Shown here piece by piece: positions 1 to 11,942 of a DNA stretch of 64,000 nt; the stretch's first letter is position 1, and the number at the start of each line of letters is the position of its first letter. Source of the DNA: Turicibacter sp. TJ11 (GTDB lineage: Bacteria > Bacillota_I > Bacilli_A > MOL361 > Turicibacteraceae); contig NZ_CP069349.1 of assembly GCF_021497505.1 (NCBI RefSeq), forward strand, positions 62,001 through 126,000, in the 5' to 3' direction. Below the pieces are notes generated by a model. It saw nothing but the letters and a program-made list of their open reading frames with translations, did no database searches and had not been told where the DNA came from. The position numbers and the translations under genes were made by a program.

Positions 1-771
1 CAAGGTGATGAAGTTCCAACACGTGAATTATTAAAAACGAAAGAACAGATTGAGGGAATTCGTCATGCAGGTAAAATTAATACGATGATTTTAGATAAGA
101 TTGCCGAAACGATTAAAGAAGGAATGAGTACAGAAGAACTTAATAAATTAGCTCAGGATTATACCCTACAGTTAGGTGGAACACCTGCTCCGTTAAATTA
201 TCATGGTTTTCCAAAAAGTATTTGTACTTCTATTAATGAAGTCGTTTGTCATGGGATTCCAAGTGAGAATGAAATTTTAAAATCAGGTGATATTGTTAAC
301 ATTGATGTGACAACAATTGTCGATGGATATTATGCGGATGCTTCACGTATGTTCATGATTGGTGAAGTCGATGAAGAAAAACAAAAGTTAGTTCGTGTGG
401 CTAAAGAATGTTTAGATCTTGGACTTAAAGAGGCGAAACCTTGGGGTTATGTAGGTGATATAGGAGCAGCTATTTTAGAACATGCCACAAAAAATGGTTA
501 TACGGTTGTACAAAATATTGGAGGACATGGAGTCGGTGTTGAATTTCATGAAGAACCATATATTAGTCACGTCGGTGTACGTGGAACAGATTGTTTATTA
601 GTTCCTGGTATGACATTCACGATTGAGCCAATGATTAATATGGGAGTAGCCGAAATTGAAGAGCACGAATCAGATGGATGGACGATTTATACAGCGGATC
701 GTAAGCCATCAGCTCAATGGGAGTATACCATTTTAATTACAGAAGATGGAGCAGAAATTTTAGCTTACTAG
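1..771 (+). CDS. map: Methionine aminopeptidase type I, 5' end outside the window
   Basis: This enzyme removes the initiator methionine from new proteins in the cytosol. The reading frame is open from base 1, so the true start lies upstream and only the C-terminal part is seen (256 codons plus stop). The first in-frame ATG, at base 85, is internal to the family fold. The MetAP metal-binding core is clear: NIDVTTIVDGYYADASRMF supplies the two Asp ligands, GGHGVGVEFHEEP the His ligand region, and FTIEPM and the late WEYTILIT segment the Glu ligands. A hairpin terminator follows directly. The family call is secure. Whether the protein has the N-terminal SEC-C extension found in some Bacillota cannot be told here. 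Confidence 0.95.
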   Translation, partial: QGDEVPTRELLKTKEQIEGIRHAGKINTMILDKIAETIKEGMSTEELNKLAQDYTLQLGGTPAPLNYHGFPKSICTSINEVVCHGIPSENEILKSGDIVNIDVTTIVDGYYADASRMFMIGEVDEEKQKLVRVAKECLDLGLKEAKPWGYVGDIGAAILEHATKNGYTVVQNIGGHGVGVEFHEEPYISHVGVRGTDCLLVPGMTFTIEPMINMGVAEIEEHESDGWTIYTADRKPSAQWEYTILITEDGAEILAY

Positions 772-816
772 TTTAGATAAATCATTTTATTTAAATAAGA
801 AGGACCTAAAAACTCA

Positions 817-856
817 TCACTTTTTATACTTAGTATGAAAAGTGATTTTTTTGTTT
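817..856 (+). terminator. Intrinsic terminator after map
   Basis: TCACTTTT and AAAAGTGA arms enclose a TTA-centred ATAC/GTAT stem, followed by a run of seven T. Confidence 0.85.
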
Positions 857-890
857 TGTCATTAATTTTAAAATCTAATACAAATAAACT

Positions 891-927
891 GGGAATCGTT
901 TACACATTCTTTGCTGTATGATAAAAT
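891..927 (+). promoter_or_regulatory. lacZ promoter overlapped by a cre-like operator
   Basis: A -35 TTTACA (899-904) and a -10 TAAAAT (922-927) are 17 bp apart. GGGAATCGTTTACA (891-904) matches 12 of 14 positions of the CcpA cre consensus TGWAANCGNTNWCA and covers the -35 box, so repression by CcpA or another LacI-family protein is inferred. A TTTACTAAAA motif at 950-959 recurs in the galKTE promoter. Confidence 0.6.
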
Positions 928-947
928 TTAGTTGTAAAAGTTAATAA

Positions 948-4004
<3,057 letters not shown>

Positions 4005-4016
4005 TTTTAACAGTCT

Positions 4017-4053
4017 AAAAAAAGGTTATCTCATTACGAGATGACCTTTTTTA
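4017..4053 (+). terminator. Intrinsic terminator after lacZ
   Basis: AAAAAAGGTTATCTC pairs with GAGATGACCTTTTTT around an ATTAC loop, with one wobble pair. Confidence 0.9.
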
Positions 4054-4728
4054 TGTGTGGGATGTTATAGGTGATTTAGTTTGAGAAATACATTTATGAG
4101 AGATAATAATGAGTAAAATAAGTTTATAAATTTGATTCGTTTCAAAAAGGTCTTGTCGTGAGAAGTTTAATATTTTCCACATGGATCACGATAAAAATGA
4201 TCTAATTTAAAGAGAATGGTTACTAAAATGATTTGATTTTAAGAAGTCTTTGAATAAAGATAAAGTCTGTCTTTAGTTTTTAAAATGAATAACTGATTGA
4301 TATTTGATGCTAAAAATTATCATCTAATCATAAAAACAATTGATGACAAATATATACAAACCTAAAAAAAATAAGATCGAATTCATGTCTTTTTTTATTT
4401 AAATAGAAAACATTTTGTAAGAAAAAAAATCGTTTAATTAAAAAATTAATGAAAGATTAGTTATTTTTGTGAAGATAGGTACATAATATTGGGAAATTGT
4501 GTTAAAATGTGATCGTTATCAAAGATGAAGAGGAGATGATTTATGAGGGGAACAAGCAGTAACCAATTTAAAAAACACACATAAAAACAACACTTATACT
4601 CCCACCAATACAAAAACTAAGATTTATCATTAATGAACTTATTTGAACTTTAAATCATTAAGCACAAAATGATTGAGTTTTGGGTAAGGTCAGAATTCAT
4701 TTAAAAATGTATTGAGGGGGAAACCAAA
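4054..4728 (+). other. 675-base gap with a cre box and a 13-codon leader ORF
   Basis: Most of this gap is AT-rich and without recognisable coding. The 3' part belongs to the downstream lipoprotein gene. TGTGATCGTTATCA at 4508-4521 matches cre at 13 of 14 positions and sits just after a possible -10 TAAAAT (4503-4508), a place suited to repression. After it, a good ribosome site (AGAGGAG) precedes a 13-codon ORF, MRGTSSNQFKKHT, at 4543-4584. Whether that peptide is made is unknown. No attenuator hairpin was found between it and the lipoprotein gene. Confidence 0.5.
4508..4521 (+). promoter_or_regulatory. cre-like box upstream of the sugar-binding lipoprotein
   Basis: TGTGATCGTTATCA differs from the cre consensus TGWAANCGNTNWCA only at the fourth base. 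It lies immediately downstream of a plausible -10 element, so carbon-catabolite repression is the likely role. The gene start is about 200 bases further on. Confidence 0.6.
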
Positions 4729-6039
4729 ATGAAAAAACTTATGTCAATTTTATTAGCAACAATACTTTCTATCGTAGGATTAGTAGGTTGCAGCAGTAAC
4801 GAAGGAACAGATCAGAATGAGACACCATCTGATCAAGGAGAAACACCATCTGATCAAGGAGAAACACCGTCAACAGATCAGTCGACAGGTGAAAAAACAA
4901 CAGTTAAGTTGTGGTTAGATTACGATGATTACGCTGAAGAGTTAGAATCGGCGATTGAAGCGAAGTTTCCGCAATATGATATTGTGTGGGAACATGTTGA
5001 ATCAGTCGATACGCGTACAAAATTAGAATTAGATGGGCCAGCAGGTGTGGGGCCAGATATTTTTATTCAGCCACATGATAATATGGCTCAATCGATTCAG
5101 TCTAAAATTTTATTACCACTAGGTGAGAAGTTATCAACTCAAGTTCAAGACCGATTTATTGAAGCGTCAGTTCAAACAGTTGAGTTTGATGGAAACTATT
5201 ATGGAGTTCCACTATCTACAGAATCTGTTGCATTCTTCTATAATAAAACATTGTTAGAAGAATACGGATTTGAAGTAGCAAAAACATGGGATGAAGTAAA
5301 AGAACAAGGTGATGTATTTAATAATAACGCTGAAAATAAATTTATTATTCGTATGGAGGCAGGAAACTCATATACGATGCATCCGTTCTTAACGGCATTC
5401 GGTTATCAATTGTTTGGTCCTGATCATAATGATCCAGAACAAATTAACTTTAACACACAAGAAGTTATTGATGGATTAACTTATTATAAATCGTTAAGGG
5501 AATATTTAGATGTTCCATATGCTGACTTAACAACAGATACTGTTGAAGTTGAATTTGCTAAGGGAACTATTCCATATATTATTGTTGGACCATGGGCAAT
5601 TTCTGAAATTAAGAAAAATGCTGACTTCGAGTGGGGTGTTACAACCATTCCGACAGTTAATAACACTCAACCAGTCACTTTCTCAGGAAACATTATTGCA
5701 TGTATAAGTTCTTATACAAAAAATCCTGAGGCAGCTCGTGAAGTATTAGAATTCATGACTTCTAATGAAGGATTAGAAATTCTTTATAAAGTTCGTGGAT
5801 CAATTCCAGCATTAAAAGATCCAAGTGTCATTGATGGACTTTCTGATGATGCTTATTTAATGGGAGTTTTAGAACAAGCTCAATATTCTCAAGCAATGCC
5901 AAGTATCCCAGAAATGGGAAGCTACTGGGCGCCAGCTGAAACGATGTATCGTTCAGTTTGGGAGGGGTTAGCAACTCCAGAAGAAGCAGCTGCAAAAGCG
6001 TTAGAAGATTATGAAGCAGCTCTAGAATTAGCTCAGTAA
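4729..6039 (+). CDS. Extracellular sugar-binding lipoprotein, maltodextrin-binding (MalE-like), orphan
   Basis: This is a substrate-binding protein of an ABC importer, anchored outside the membrane. A lipoprotein signal peptide ends in the lipobox LVGC (Cys21). A Gln/Glu/Ser/Thr-rich tether of about 30 residues with a tandem TPSDQGE repeat follows, then a family-1 solute-binding domain (KLWLDYDDY, LELDGPAG.GPDIF, PLSTESVAFFYNKTLL, FSGNIIACIS). The overall pattern suggests maltose or maltodextrin, but the ligand is inferred. No permease or ATPase gene is adjacent; the gene has its own promoter region and terminator. It is a close paralog of the protein at 51496-52803, with the same block structure and a nearly identical C-terminus. 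Confidence 0.88.
   Translation: MKKLMSILLATILSIVGLVGCSSNEGTDQNETPSDQGETPSDQGETPSTDQSTGEKTTVKLWLDYDDYAEELESAIEAKFPQYDIVWEHVESVDTRTKLELDGPAGVGPDIFIQPHDNMAQSIQSKILLPLGEKLSTQVQDRFIEASVQTVEFDGNYYGVPLSTESVAFFYNKTLLEEYGFEVAKTWDEVKEQGDVFNNNAENKFIIRMEAGNSYTMHPFLTAFGYQLFGPDHNDPEQINFNTQEVIDGLTYYKSLREYLDVPYADLTTDTVEVEFAKGTIPYIIVGPWAISEIKKNADFEWGVTTIPTVNNTQPVTFSGNIIACISSYTKNPEAAREVLEFMTSNEGLEILYKVRGSIPALKDPSVIDGLSDDAYLMGVLEQAQYSQAMPSIPEMGSYWAPAETMYRSVWEGLATPEEAAAKALEDYEAALELAQ
4822..4871 (+). repeat. In-frame 21-bp tandem repeat in the lipoprotein tether
   Basis: Two perfect 21-bp copies (4822-4842 and 4843-4863) and an imperfect partial third encode TPSDQGE units just after the lipid-anchored Cys. The unit is a multiple of three, so copy changes would only lengthen or shorten the tether. 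Confidence 0.9.
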
Positions 6040-6040
6040 G

Positions 6041-6068
6041 AAAAAAGAGGACCTCGTCCTCTTTTTTT
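6041..6068 (+). terminator. Intrinsic terminator after the lipoprotein gene
   Basis: AAAAAAGAGGAC and GTCCTCTTTTTTT form a perfect stem around a CTC loop. Confidence 0.9.
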
Positions 6069-6225
6069 ATTTGTCTTTAAAAACGATCTAGCATTACTGA
6101 AAAATAAGATAGAGGATTGCCTAGAGTTCGTTTATCGTTTTTAAAAAATGAATTTAATTAAAAGTTTTACGATATTAAAGAATTAAACAGAAGAACATTA
6201 AAAATAAGAATCAGTTAATGAAGTC

Positions 6226-7290
6226 TTATTTTAAGTAACTCACCCAATCGTGTGGATCTGTTACTTTTCCACATTGAATACCTGTTAACGTATCGTATAA
6301 CTTTTGAGTTAATGAGCCAGTTTTGAAATCATTGATCACTATGGTTTCATCTTTATAATGAAGCTCTCCGATTGGGGAAATGACAGCAGCTGTTCCGGTT
6401 CCGAAGGCTTCTTTTAATGCCCCAGTACGTCCCGCTTCCATTAATTCATCAATGCTAAGATGACGCTCTTCCACTTTAATGTTCCAATCTTTAAGTAGTG
6501 TAATAATGGAATCTCTCGTCACCCCAGGTAAAATAGAGCCTTCTAGTGGAGCTGTGACAACGGTATCGTTAATTAAGAACATCGCATTCATGGTTCCAAC
6601 TTCTTCTACGTATTTACGGTGGACACCATCTAACCATAGCACTTGAGTATATCCACGTTGATTAGCTCTCACTTGTGCGGCGATACTCGCTGCGTAGTTA
6701 CCTCCACACTTAGCAAATCCAGTTCCACCTTTAACCGCACGTACATATTCATCTTCAACCCAAATTTTAACGGGTTTAACGCCTTCAGGATAGTAATCAC
6801 CAACTGGTGATAGAATAATGACAAATTGATAATTTTTAGCTGGATGTACTCCTACACCAGACTCTGTTGCATAACAGAAAGGACGAATATAAAGAGAAGT
6901 TCCAGGTTCAGAAGGCACCCAATCTTTATCGTAGTCAACAATCGCTTTAACCGCTTGTACAAACAAATCGGCTGGAACAGTGGCCATACAAAGTCGTTCG
7001 TTTGATTTAATAAACCGTTGCGCGTTCATTTCAGGTCTAAATAAAGCAATGTCGCCATTTGGATGACGATAAGCTTTTAATCCTTCAAATGTCTCTTGAG
7101 CATAGTGTAAAACCATGCAGGCTGGATCCATTTCAATCGGCCCATAAGGGATAATACGTCCATCATGCCATCCTTTTTCTTCACTATAATCAATGACTAA
7201 CATATGATCGGTAAAATAACGTCCAAATTTTAAATTTTTTTCATCAGGTTTTTCTTTTAATACTTTAGCACGTTCAATTTTAAAATTCAT
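6226..7290 (-). CDS. ilvE: Branched-chain amino acid aminotransferase
   Basis: This PLP-dependent enzyme interconverts leucine, isoleucine and valine with their 2-oxo acids, using 2-oxoglutarate/glutamate. The 354-residue length and fold class IV motifs fit the BCAT type found in Bacillus. The PLP lysine is in FAKCGGNYAAS, and EEVGTMNAMF and the GTGTAAVISP segment form the cofactor phosphate pocket. I start at the ATG at 7290 because GGGAG lies 7 bases before it; an upstream in-frame GTG at 7296 is too close to that site. It sits alone, upstream of no biosynthetic ilv genes, so it may serve either synthesis or breakdown. Confidence 0.93.
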   Translation of the reverse strand: MNFKIERAKVLKEKPDEKNLKFGRYFTDHMLVIDYSEEKGWHDGRIIPYGPIEMDPACMVLHYAQETFEGLKAYRHPNGDIALFRPEMNAQRFIKSNERLCMATVPADLFVQAVKAIVDYDKDWVPSEPGTSLYIRPFCYATESGVGVHPAKNYQFVIILSPVGDYYPEGVKPVKIWVEDEYVRAVKGGTGFAKCGGNYAASIAAQVRANQRGYTQVLWLDGVHRKYVEEVGTMNAMFLINDTVVTAPLEGSILPGVTRDSIITLLKDWNIKVEERHLSIDELMEAGRTGALKEAFGTGTAAVISPIGELHYKDETIVINDFKTGSLTQKLYDTLTGIQCGKVTDPHDWVSYLK

Positions 7291-7349
7291 AGGCACACTC
7301 CCATTTTTCTTGTTTAAAGGTTATTTTAATAACATAACGTTCATGTTAA

Positions 7350-7799
7350 TTATTCTGCAATTGAATCAATTCCTTTGTACATGAAGTAAATTTCATGATC
7401 ATGGAATTTGTTTTTATGATAAAAATCAGCGACGATTAAGTTATTTGTCATTAACGTTAATCCCGCTAACTTTTGTTCTTTCGTATATTTATTCATATAT
7501 TTAAGTAATTTTGAGCCATAGCCACGCTGTTGGCAATCAGGATGGATGAAAAACTCATCGATAAATAACTCATCTTTATACCACCATGTTCGTTCGTGAC
7601 AAAGAGCCGCTCCGATCAATTCTTCTTCATCGTTTAATAAAAGAAATCCAACAAAACGGGGGAATTGACTTAGTTCTTCAATGTAGTTTTTGGATTTTAG
7701 CTCAGACCAACGACATGCCCATTGTTCGTTATTATAAACTGTTCTTAAAAGTTCAGCGCACTCATCTAAGTACTCAGCTTCGTAGTAGGCAATTCTCAT
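7350..7799 (-). CDS. GNAT-family N-acetyltransferase
   Basis: This is a small acetyl-CoA-dependent transferase of 149 residues; the acceptor is unknown. Motif A is visible as FFIHPDCQQRGYGSKLLKYMNKY, with the acetyl-CoA pyrophosphate loop Q-R-G-Y-G-S. A C-terminal MTNNLIVADFYHKNKFHDHEIYFMYK segment matches the usual beta-strand and motif B region. The ATG at 7799 is preferred because AAGGGAG is 8 bases upstream; an in-frame GTG at 7808 lies too near it. The gene is co-directional with ilvE, 59 bases away, so the two may be cotranscribed, with this gene first. Confidence 0.85.
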   Translation of the reverse strand: MRIAYYEAEYLDECAELLRTVYNNEQWACRWSELKSKNYIEELSQFPRFVGFLLLNDEEELIGAALCHERTWWYKDELFIDEFFIHPDCQQRGYGSKLLKYMNKYTKEQKLAGLTLMTNNLIVADFYHKNKFHDHEIYFMYKGIDSIAE

Positions 7800-8102
7800 T
7801 TTACTCACTCCCTTCTGTTTCTATTGCTAACATATGAGTTTAAGTATTAAAATATTAATTATTTGAAAGAGATGGTAATTAATGAACAATGTATGGCGGA
7901 TATAAATTGAGTTAGAATTTTTTAGTTAACATGATCTGCATCAGAGTGAGATGTCAGTAGATCTTATTAGAAAAGGTTAGTAAGTCTATCATTCAAATTG
8001 ATCAGATTTAAAATCTTTTTCGCTTTTGTAGAGATGAAAGATAGTAATGTTGTCAGTCATCTATTTTAAAAATTAAAGCCATCAATTACTGAGGAGGAAG
8101 AC

Positions 8103-8432
8103 ATGAAGTTATTAAAAAAGGATGAATTAAAAAGTCACGATGTTTATGAATTTTGTTATGCTAAAGATCGTCTAAATCACTGGAATCAAGATTCTTTATA
8201 TTTGATTGATGAAGAGTTTTGGAGATTAGCCCCTTATCTAGATCAAACTTTTTCTAATTTTGCTTATTATGGACTTCAAAAAGTTAAGTTGACTGATTGG
8301 GAAAAGATTAGACAGTTAGCTTTAGAGGAAGATACTCAAGAAGAATCAATGATTATGTTTTTTAATCAAATCAATGAATGGATTAAAAAAGATATGAATC
8401 AAGATGATCATTTTTGGATTTTAGGCATTTAA
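8103..8432 (+). CDS. Hypothetical protein, 109 residues
   Basis: I do not recognise this protein. It is acidic, rich in Asp, Glu, Trp, Phe and Tyr, has no signal peptide or membrane segment, and looks like a small soluble helical protein. Coding is supported by a strong GAGGAGG ribosome site 5 bases before the ATG and by a terminator just after the stop. It is isolated between a divergent acetyltransferase and the convergent galM, so context says little. The 300 bases before it hold no other feature I can support. Confidence 0.7.
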   Translation: MKLLKKDELKSHDVYEFCYAKDRLNHWNQDSLYLIDEEFWRLAPYLDQTFSNFAYYGLQKVKLTDWEKIRQLALEEDTQEESMIMFFNQINEWIKKDMNQDDHFWILGI

Positions 8433-8450
8433 TGATTAAAAGATAATGTA

Positions 8451-8486
8451 AAAAGAGGTGACTTTTATGAAAGTCACCTCTTTTAT
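8451..8486. terminator. Bidirectional terminator between the 109-residue ORF and galM
   Basis: AAAAGAGGTGACTTT pairs perfectly with AAAGTCACCTCTTTT around TATG. A- and T-runs flank both sides, so it can serve both convergent genes. Confidence 0.9.
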
Positions 8487-9490
8487 TTTGTGAATGTAAA
8501 CGTTGTTTGTTGTGAGTAAACCTCACCAGGTTTTAAAATTTGTGATTCAAAATCAAATGGAATTAAATGCGTTTCAAAGCAAGCACCTAAATGCATTTCT
8601 CCTTTGCGGTTACCTTCAAAGATTAAGTCATCTGTTAAAAAGTTTCCAGCATAAAATTGCATAGAAGGTGAGGTTGTTGAAACGGTTAATTGACGATTTG
8701 AAGCTAAATCTTTTAATGTCGCAATCTCTTTTTTATCAGATAAAATGTATAGATGATCATAACCTGATGTTTTTTCAAAGAGTGGTAAACGCTCTTTGTC
8801 TTTTGGATCAATAATGGTTGGTTTATTGAAGTCAAATAAAGTATTGGCAACAGGGATTAATTGTCCAGTAAATGATGAATGGTCATCAACTTCTGCTACA
8901 TAATCAGCCTTAATTTGTAGTTCATGGTTATAAATCGTAGAACTTAAATTTCCAGATAAATTAAAGTAAGCATGTTGAGTTAAGTTAACGATCGTATCTT
9001 GATCTGTCGTTGCTTCATAAGAAACAATGAAGTTATTATCTTCTAGTGTGTAGCAAACTTTAATAGTGACGTTTCCTGGAAAACCATTCTCTTGATGCGG
9101 AAGCGTCGTTGTTAAGGCATATCCCGCTGGAATTTGTGTCACATTAAAGTCTGCATATGTTAAGCACTCAGCCCCTCCATGTAAGTTATTTGGGCCATTA
9201 TTTAAATCTAACTGATAAGTTTGATTATTAATGGTGAATTGTCCATTTTTAATTCGATTTGATGTACGACCGATAATGGCATTTAAGTAACATCCGTTGT
9301 TGAAGTAGCTTTCAACGTTATCAAAGTTTAAAACTAAGTTTTGTTCGTACTGATCAGCAGCCATAGCTACTTTAGTTAAAACGCCACCAATATTTAAGAA
9401 GCGCACTTCTAATGCTTCATTTTTCATACAGTATTCAACCACGTTAATTCCGTTAATTGTTCCTTTTTCTACTGCCTGATAGGCTATCAT
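8483..9490 (-). CDS. galM: Aldose 1-epimerase (galactose mutarotase)
   Basis: This enzyme converts beta-D-galactose, the LacZ product, to the alpha anomer that GalK needs. The 335-residue length is normal. The sugar-site histidines lie in GPNNLHGGAECLTY and NLTQHAYFNLSG, and the catalytic Glu is expected in the C-terminal FETHLIPFDF segment. A ribosome site (AAGGGGG) precedes the ATG. The stop codon lies inside the shared terminator. It is 23 bases downstream of galR on the same strand, so galR-galM is probably one unit facing away from galKTE. Confidence 0.95.
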   Translation of the reverse strand: MIAYQAVEKGTINGINVVEYCMKNEALEVRFLNIGGVLTKVAMAADQYEQNLVLNFDNVESYFNNGCYLNAIIGRTSNRIKNGQFTINNQTYQLDLNNGPNNLHGGAECLTYADFNVTQIPAGYALTTTLPHQENGFPGNVTIKVCYTLEDNNFIVSYEATTDQDTIVNLTQHAYFNLSGNLSSTIYNHELQIKADYVAEVDDHSSFTGQLIPVANTLFDFNKPTIIDPKDKERLPLFEKTSGYDHLYILSDKKEIATLKDLASNRQLTVSTTSPSMQFYAGNFLTDDLIFEGNRKGEMHLGACFETHLIPFDFESQILKPGEVYSQQTTFTFTK

Positions 9491-9513
9491 TTAAAAATCC
9501 CCCTTATACTATG

Positions 9514-10518
9514 TTACTGACTGCTTGAACGTTTAATGAGGCGTGTTGGAATCGTTACTTTTTTGGCGATTTCACGATCATTTGTAATACGTTCGATGAG
9601 CAAGTCAAGTGCGGTTTCTCCCATATGTTTTGTGTTCATGTCAATTGTTGTTAACGATGGGATCGTATATTGTGATAATGAGATATTGTCATAACTAATA
9701 ATTGAAACAACATCTGGTACTTTAATATTATTTTCGTTTAATGCTTTTAAACATCCAATCGCCATCGCATCAGAAGCAACAATATAAGCATCTAATAACT
9801 TCCCTTGTTTAATAATATCCGACATGATTTCATATCCAGAGTCAGCCGTAAATGATCCTAAGTAAACATTATTTTGATGGAATGCTTTTAGTTTTGACAT
9901 TTGATTAATATAAGTCGTTAAGCGAATATCTAGTAATTCTTGACCATCGAGTGTTTTTTCAACGCCACAAATGAAACCAATCTTTTTCAGTTGTAGATCA
10001 TATAGATAAGAAATAATATCCTTTGTTGCCTCTTTTAAATCAGCCATCACGACATCAATATTGTAGTGTTTAGAGTAACAATCTACTAACACAAGATGAC
10101 GAGTTAACGTCTGAAGATTTTGAATTTCCTCGTCACTATATTTACCTAAGGCGATTAATCCATCTAAATTCATCGCTGAAATGTCATCAAATGAGGTTAG
10201 TGGTAAATAGATTTTTTGTAAATTAATATGATGGGACTGACAGTGATTTTCAATAGCCAAACGGATAGACATGTAATAAGGATCAGTAATCTCTTCAGCC
10301 ATTGAATACCAATAAACGAGACCGATCGTTAAAGTGGTATTTTTTTTAGTCGTTTTATTACGTTTACTTAAAGGGACGTAATTTAGTTTTTCAGCGGTGG
10401 CCATAATTTTTAAACGTGTTTCATCCGATACGTTAAAGTTTTTATCTTGATTTAGAACACGTGAAACCGTTGTGATTGAAAATCCTGTTAAATCGGCAAT
10501 ATCTTTGATTTTAGCCAT
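9514..10518 (-). CDS. galR: LacI/GalR-family transcriptional regulator
   Basis: This is a sugar-responsive DNA-binding protein. The start at 10518 gives the classic LacI N-terminus MAKIKDIADLTGFSITTVSR, with AAAGGAGG in the right place; the longer ORF upstream adds 37 residues with no family support. The helix-turn-helix occupies about residues 4-25, followed by the hinge helix and a periplasmic-binding-like domain (IGLVYWYSM, GLIALGKYS, IGFICGVEKTLDG, VSIISYDN). Position between galM and galKTE points to control of galactose genes, with galactose or a derivative as likely inducer. Of the known types, GalR is most likely, but the ligand is inferred. Confidence 0.9.
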   Translation of the reverse strand: MAKIKDIADLTGFSITTVSRVLNQDKNFNVSDETRLKIMATAEKLNYVPLSKRNKTTKKNTTLTIGLVYWYSMAEEITDPYYMSIRLAIENHCQSHHINLQKIYLPLTSFDDISAMNLDGLIALGKYSDEEIQNLQTLTRHLVLVDCYSKHYNIDVVMADLKEATKDIISYLYDLQLKKIGFICGVEKTLDGQELLDIRLTTYINQMSKLKAFHQNNVYLGSFTADSGYEIMSDIIKQGKLLDAYIVASDAMAIGCLKALNENNIKVPDVVSIISYDNISLSQYTIPSLTTIDMNTKHMGETALDLLIERITNDREIAKKVTIPTRLIKRSSSQ

Positions 10519-10657
10519 ATTACGATAGCCTCCTTTCATAAAGAAAATGAATGTGTTCATCATTGTTTCATCTAATATTCTATCATTAAGTTTTGTAAAA
10601 TAAAACATTAGCTCATTAACAAATTTCAAAAAATGAAAGGGTTTTAAGTAAATGGTA

Positions 10658-10701
10658 TTGATTTTTTTACTAAAAAAGTATAAAATTTTAGTATAGTAAA
10701 A
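10658..10701 (+). promoter_or_regulatory. galKTE promoter with inverted AT-rich operator arms
   Basis: A -35 TTGATT (10658-10663) and a -10 TAAAAT (10681-10686) are 17 bp apart. TTTACTAAAA (10666-10675) and TTTTAGTATAGTAAAA (10686-10701) form inverted arms around the -10. The first 10-mer also occurs downstream of the lacZ promoter, so a shared GalR site is possible but unproven. Confidence 0.5.
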
Positions 10702-10749
10702 AATAACAGTAATTCAATAAAGTGGATGAAAGTAGAAAGGAAGAGGAAA

Positions 10750-11919
10750 ATGAAGATTGAAACGTTAAAAGATGCATTTACAAAAGTGTTTGGTGAAGAA
10801 AAAGAAATGAAGGTATTTTTCTCGCCAGGTCGTGTTAATTTAATTGGGGAGCATATCGATTATAATGGTGGATGCGTCTTTCCGGCAGCTATTACTTATG
10901 GAACATACGCCATTGTTTCACCACGTGAGGATCAAAAAGTACGTTTATATTCGGGGAATTTCGAAGATCGTGGAATTATTGAATTTGATTTAAGTGATTT
11001 ATCACATACAGAAGATGAGCACTGGAGTGTTTATGTTAAAGGTGTAATGGTTCAGTTTAAAGAAGCTGGATTTAACATTCCAACAGGTTTTGATGCTTAT
11101 GTATTTGGAACGATTCCAAATGGTTCAGGATTATCATCATCAGCATCACTTGAATTACTAGTTTCTCAAATTTTAAAAGAATTACATGGATATGAGATTT
11201 CAATGGTTGATATGGTTAAGTTATCTCAAAAAGCAGAAAACAGCTATGTTGGGGTTAATTGCGGAATTATGGATCAATTCGCTATTGGAATGGGGAAAAA
11301 AGATTACGCGATTAAATTAAATACAAATGATTTAAGTTATGAGTATGCTCAAGCTAATTTAGGAGATAACTCAATCTTAATTATGAATACAAATAAAAAA
11401 CGTGAATTGGCAGATTCAAAATATAATGAACGTCGCGAAGAGTGTGATAAAGCATTAGAATTATTACAAACACAAGCTGATATTAAATTCTTATGTGACT
11501 TAACAGTGGCTGAATTTGAAAAAGTTGCTCATGTTTTAACAGATGAGGTGTTATACCGTCGTGCAAAACATGCTGTGACTGAAAATGAGCGTGTAAAATT
11601 AGCGATTGATGTATTATCAAATGGAGATTTAAAAGAGTTTGGACAATTATTAAATCAATCTCATACGTCATTACGTGATGATTACGAAGTAACAGGAAAA
11701 GAATTAGATACAATTGTTGAGTTAGCATGTGCACAAGAAGGTGTATTAGGGGCACGTATGACAGGTGCAGGATTTGGAGGATGTGCGATTGCTTTAGTTC
11801 AAAACGATGCAGTCGAAGCCGTTAAATCAGCGATCGCAAAAGGATACAAAGAAGTAATCGGATACGATGCAGATTTATATGTAGCAACAATCGGAGACGG
11901 AACGAAAACATTAGCATAG
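10750..11919 (+). CDS. galK: Galactokinase
   Basis: This enzyme phosphorylates alpha-D-galactose with ATP to galactose 1-phosphate, the first committed Leloir step, in the cytoplasm. GHMP-kinase motifs are all present: the galactokinase signature GRVNLIGEHIDYNGG near the N-terminus, the ATP loop PNGSGLSSSASLE, and motif 3 GARMTGAGFGGCAIALV. The start at 10750 (389 residues) is chosen because AAGGAAGAGG sits just before it; an ATG 24 bases upstream has a poorer site. It is the first gene of galKTE, with galT 23 bases after it. Confidence 0.97.
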   Translation: MKIETLKDAFTKVFGEEKEMKVFFSPGRVNLIGEHIDYNGGCVFPAAITYGTYAIVSPREDQKVRLYSGNFEDRGIIEFDLSDLSHTEDEHWSVYVKGVMVQFKEAGFNIPTGFDAYVFGTIPNGSGLSSSASLELLVSQILKELHGYEISMVDMVKLSQKAENSYVGVNCGIMDQFAIGMGKKDYAIKLNTNDLSYEYAQANLGDNSILIMNTNKKRELADSKYNERREECDKALELLQTQADIKFLCDLTVAEFEKVAHVLTDEVLYRRAKHAVTENERVKLAIDVLSNGDLKEFGQLLNQSHTSLRDDYEVTGKELDTIVELACAQEGVLGARMTGAGFGGCAIALVQNDAVEAVKSAIAKGYKEVIGYDADLYVATIGDGTKTLA

Positions 11920-11942
11920 TTTGCATAAGGAGAGAGTAGAGC

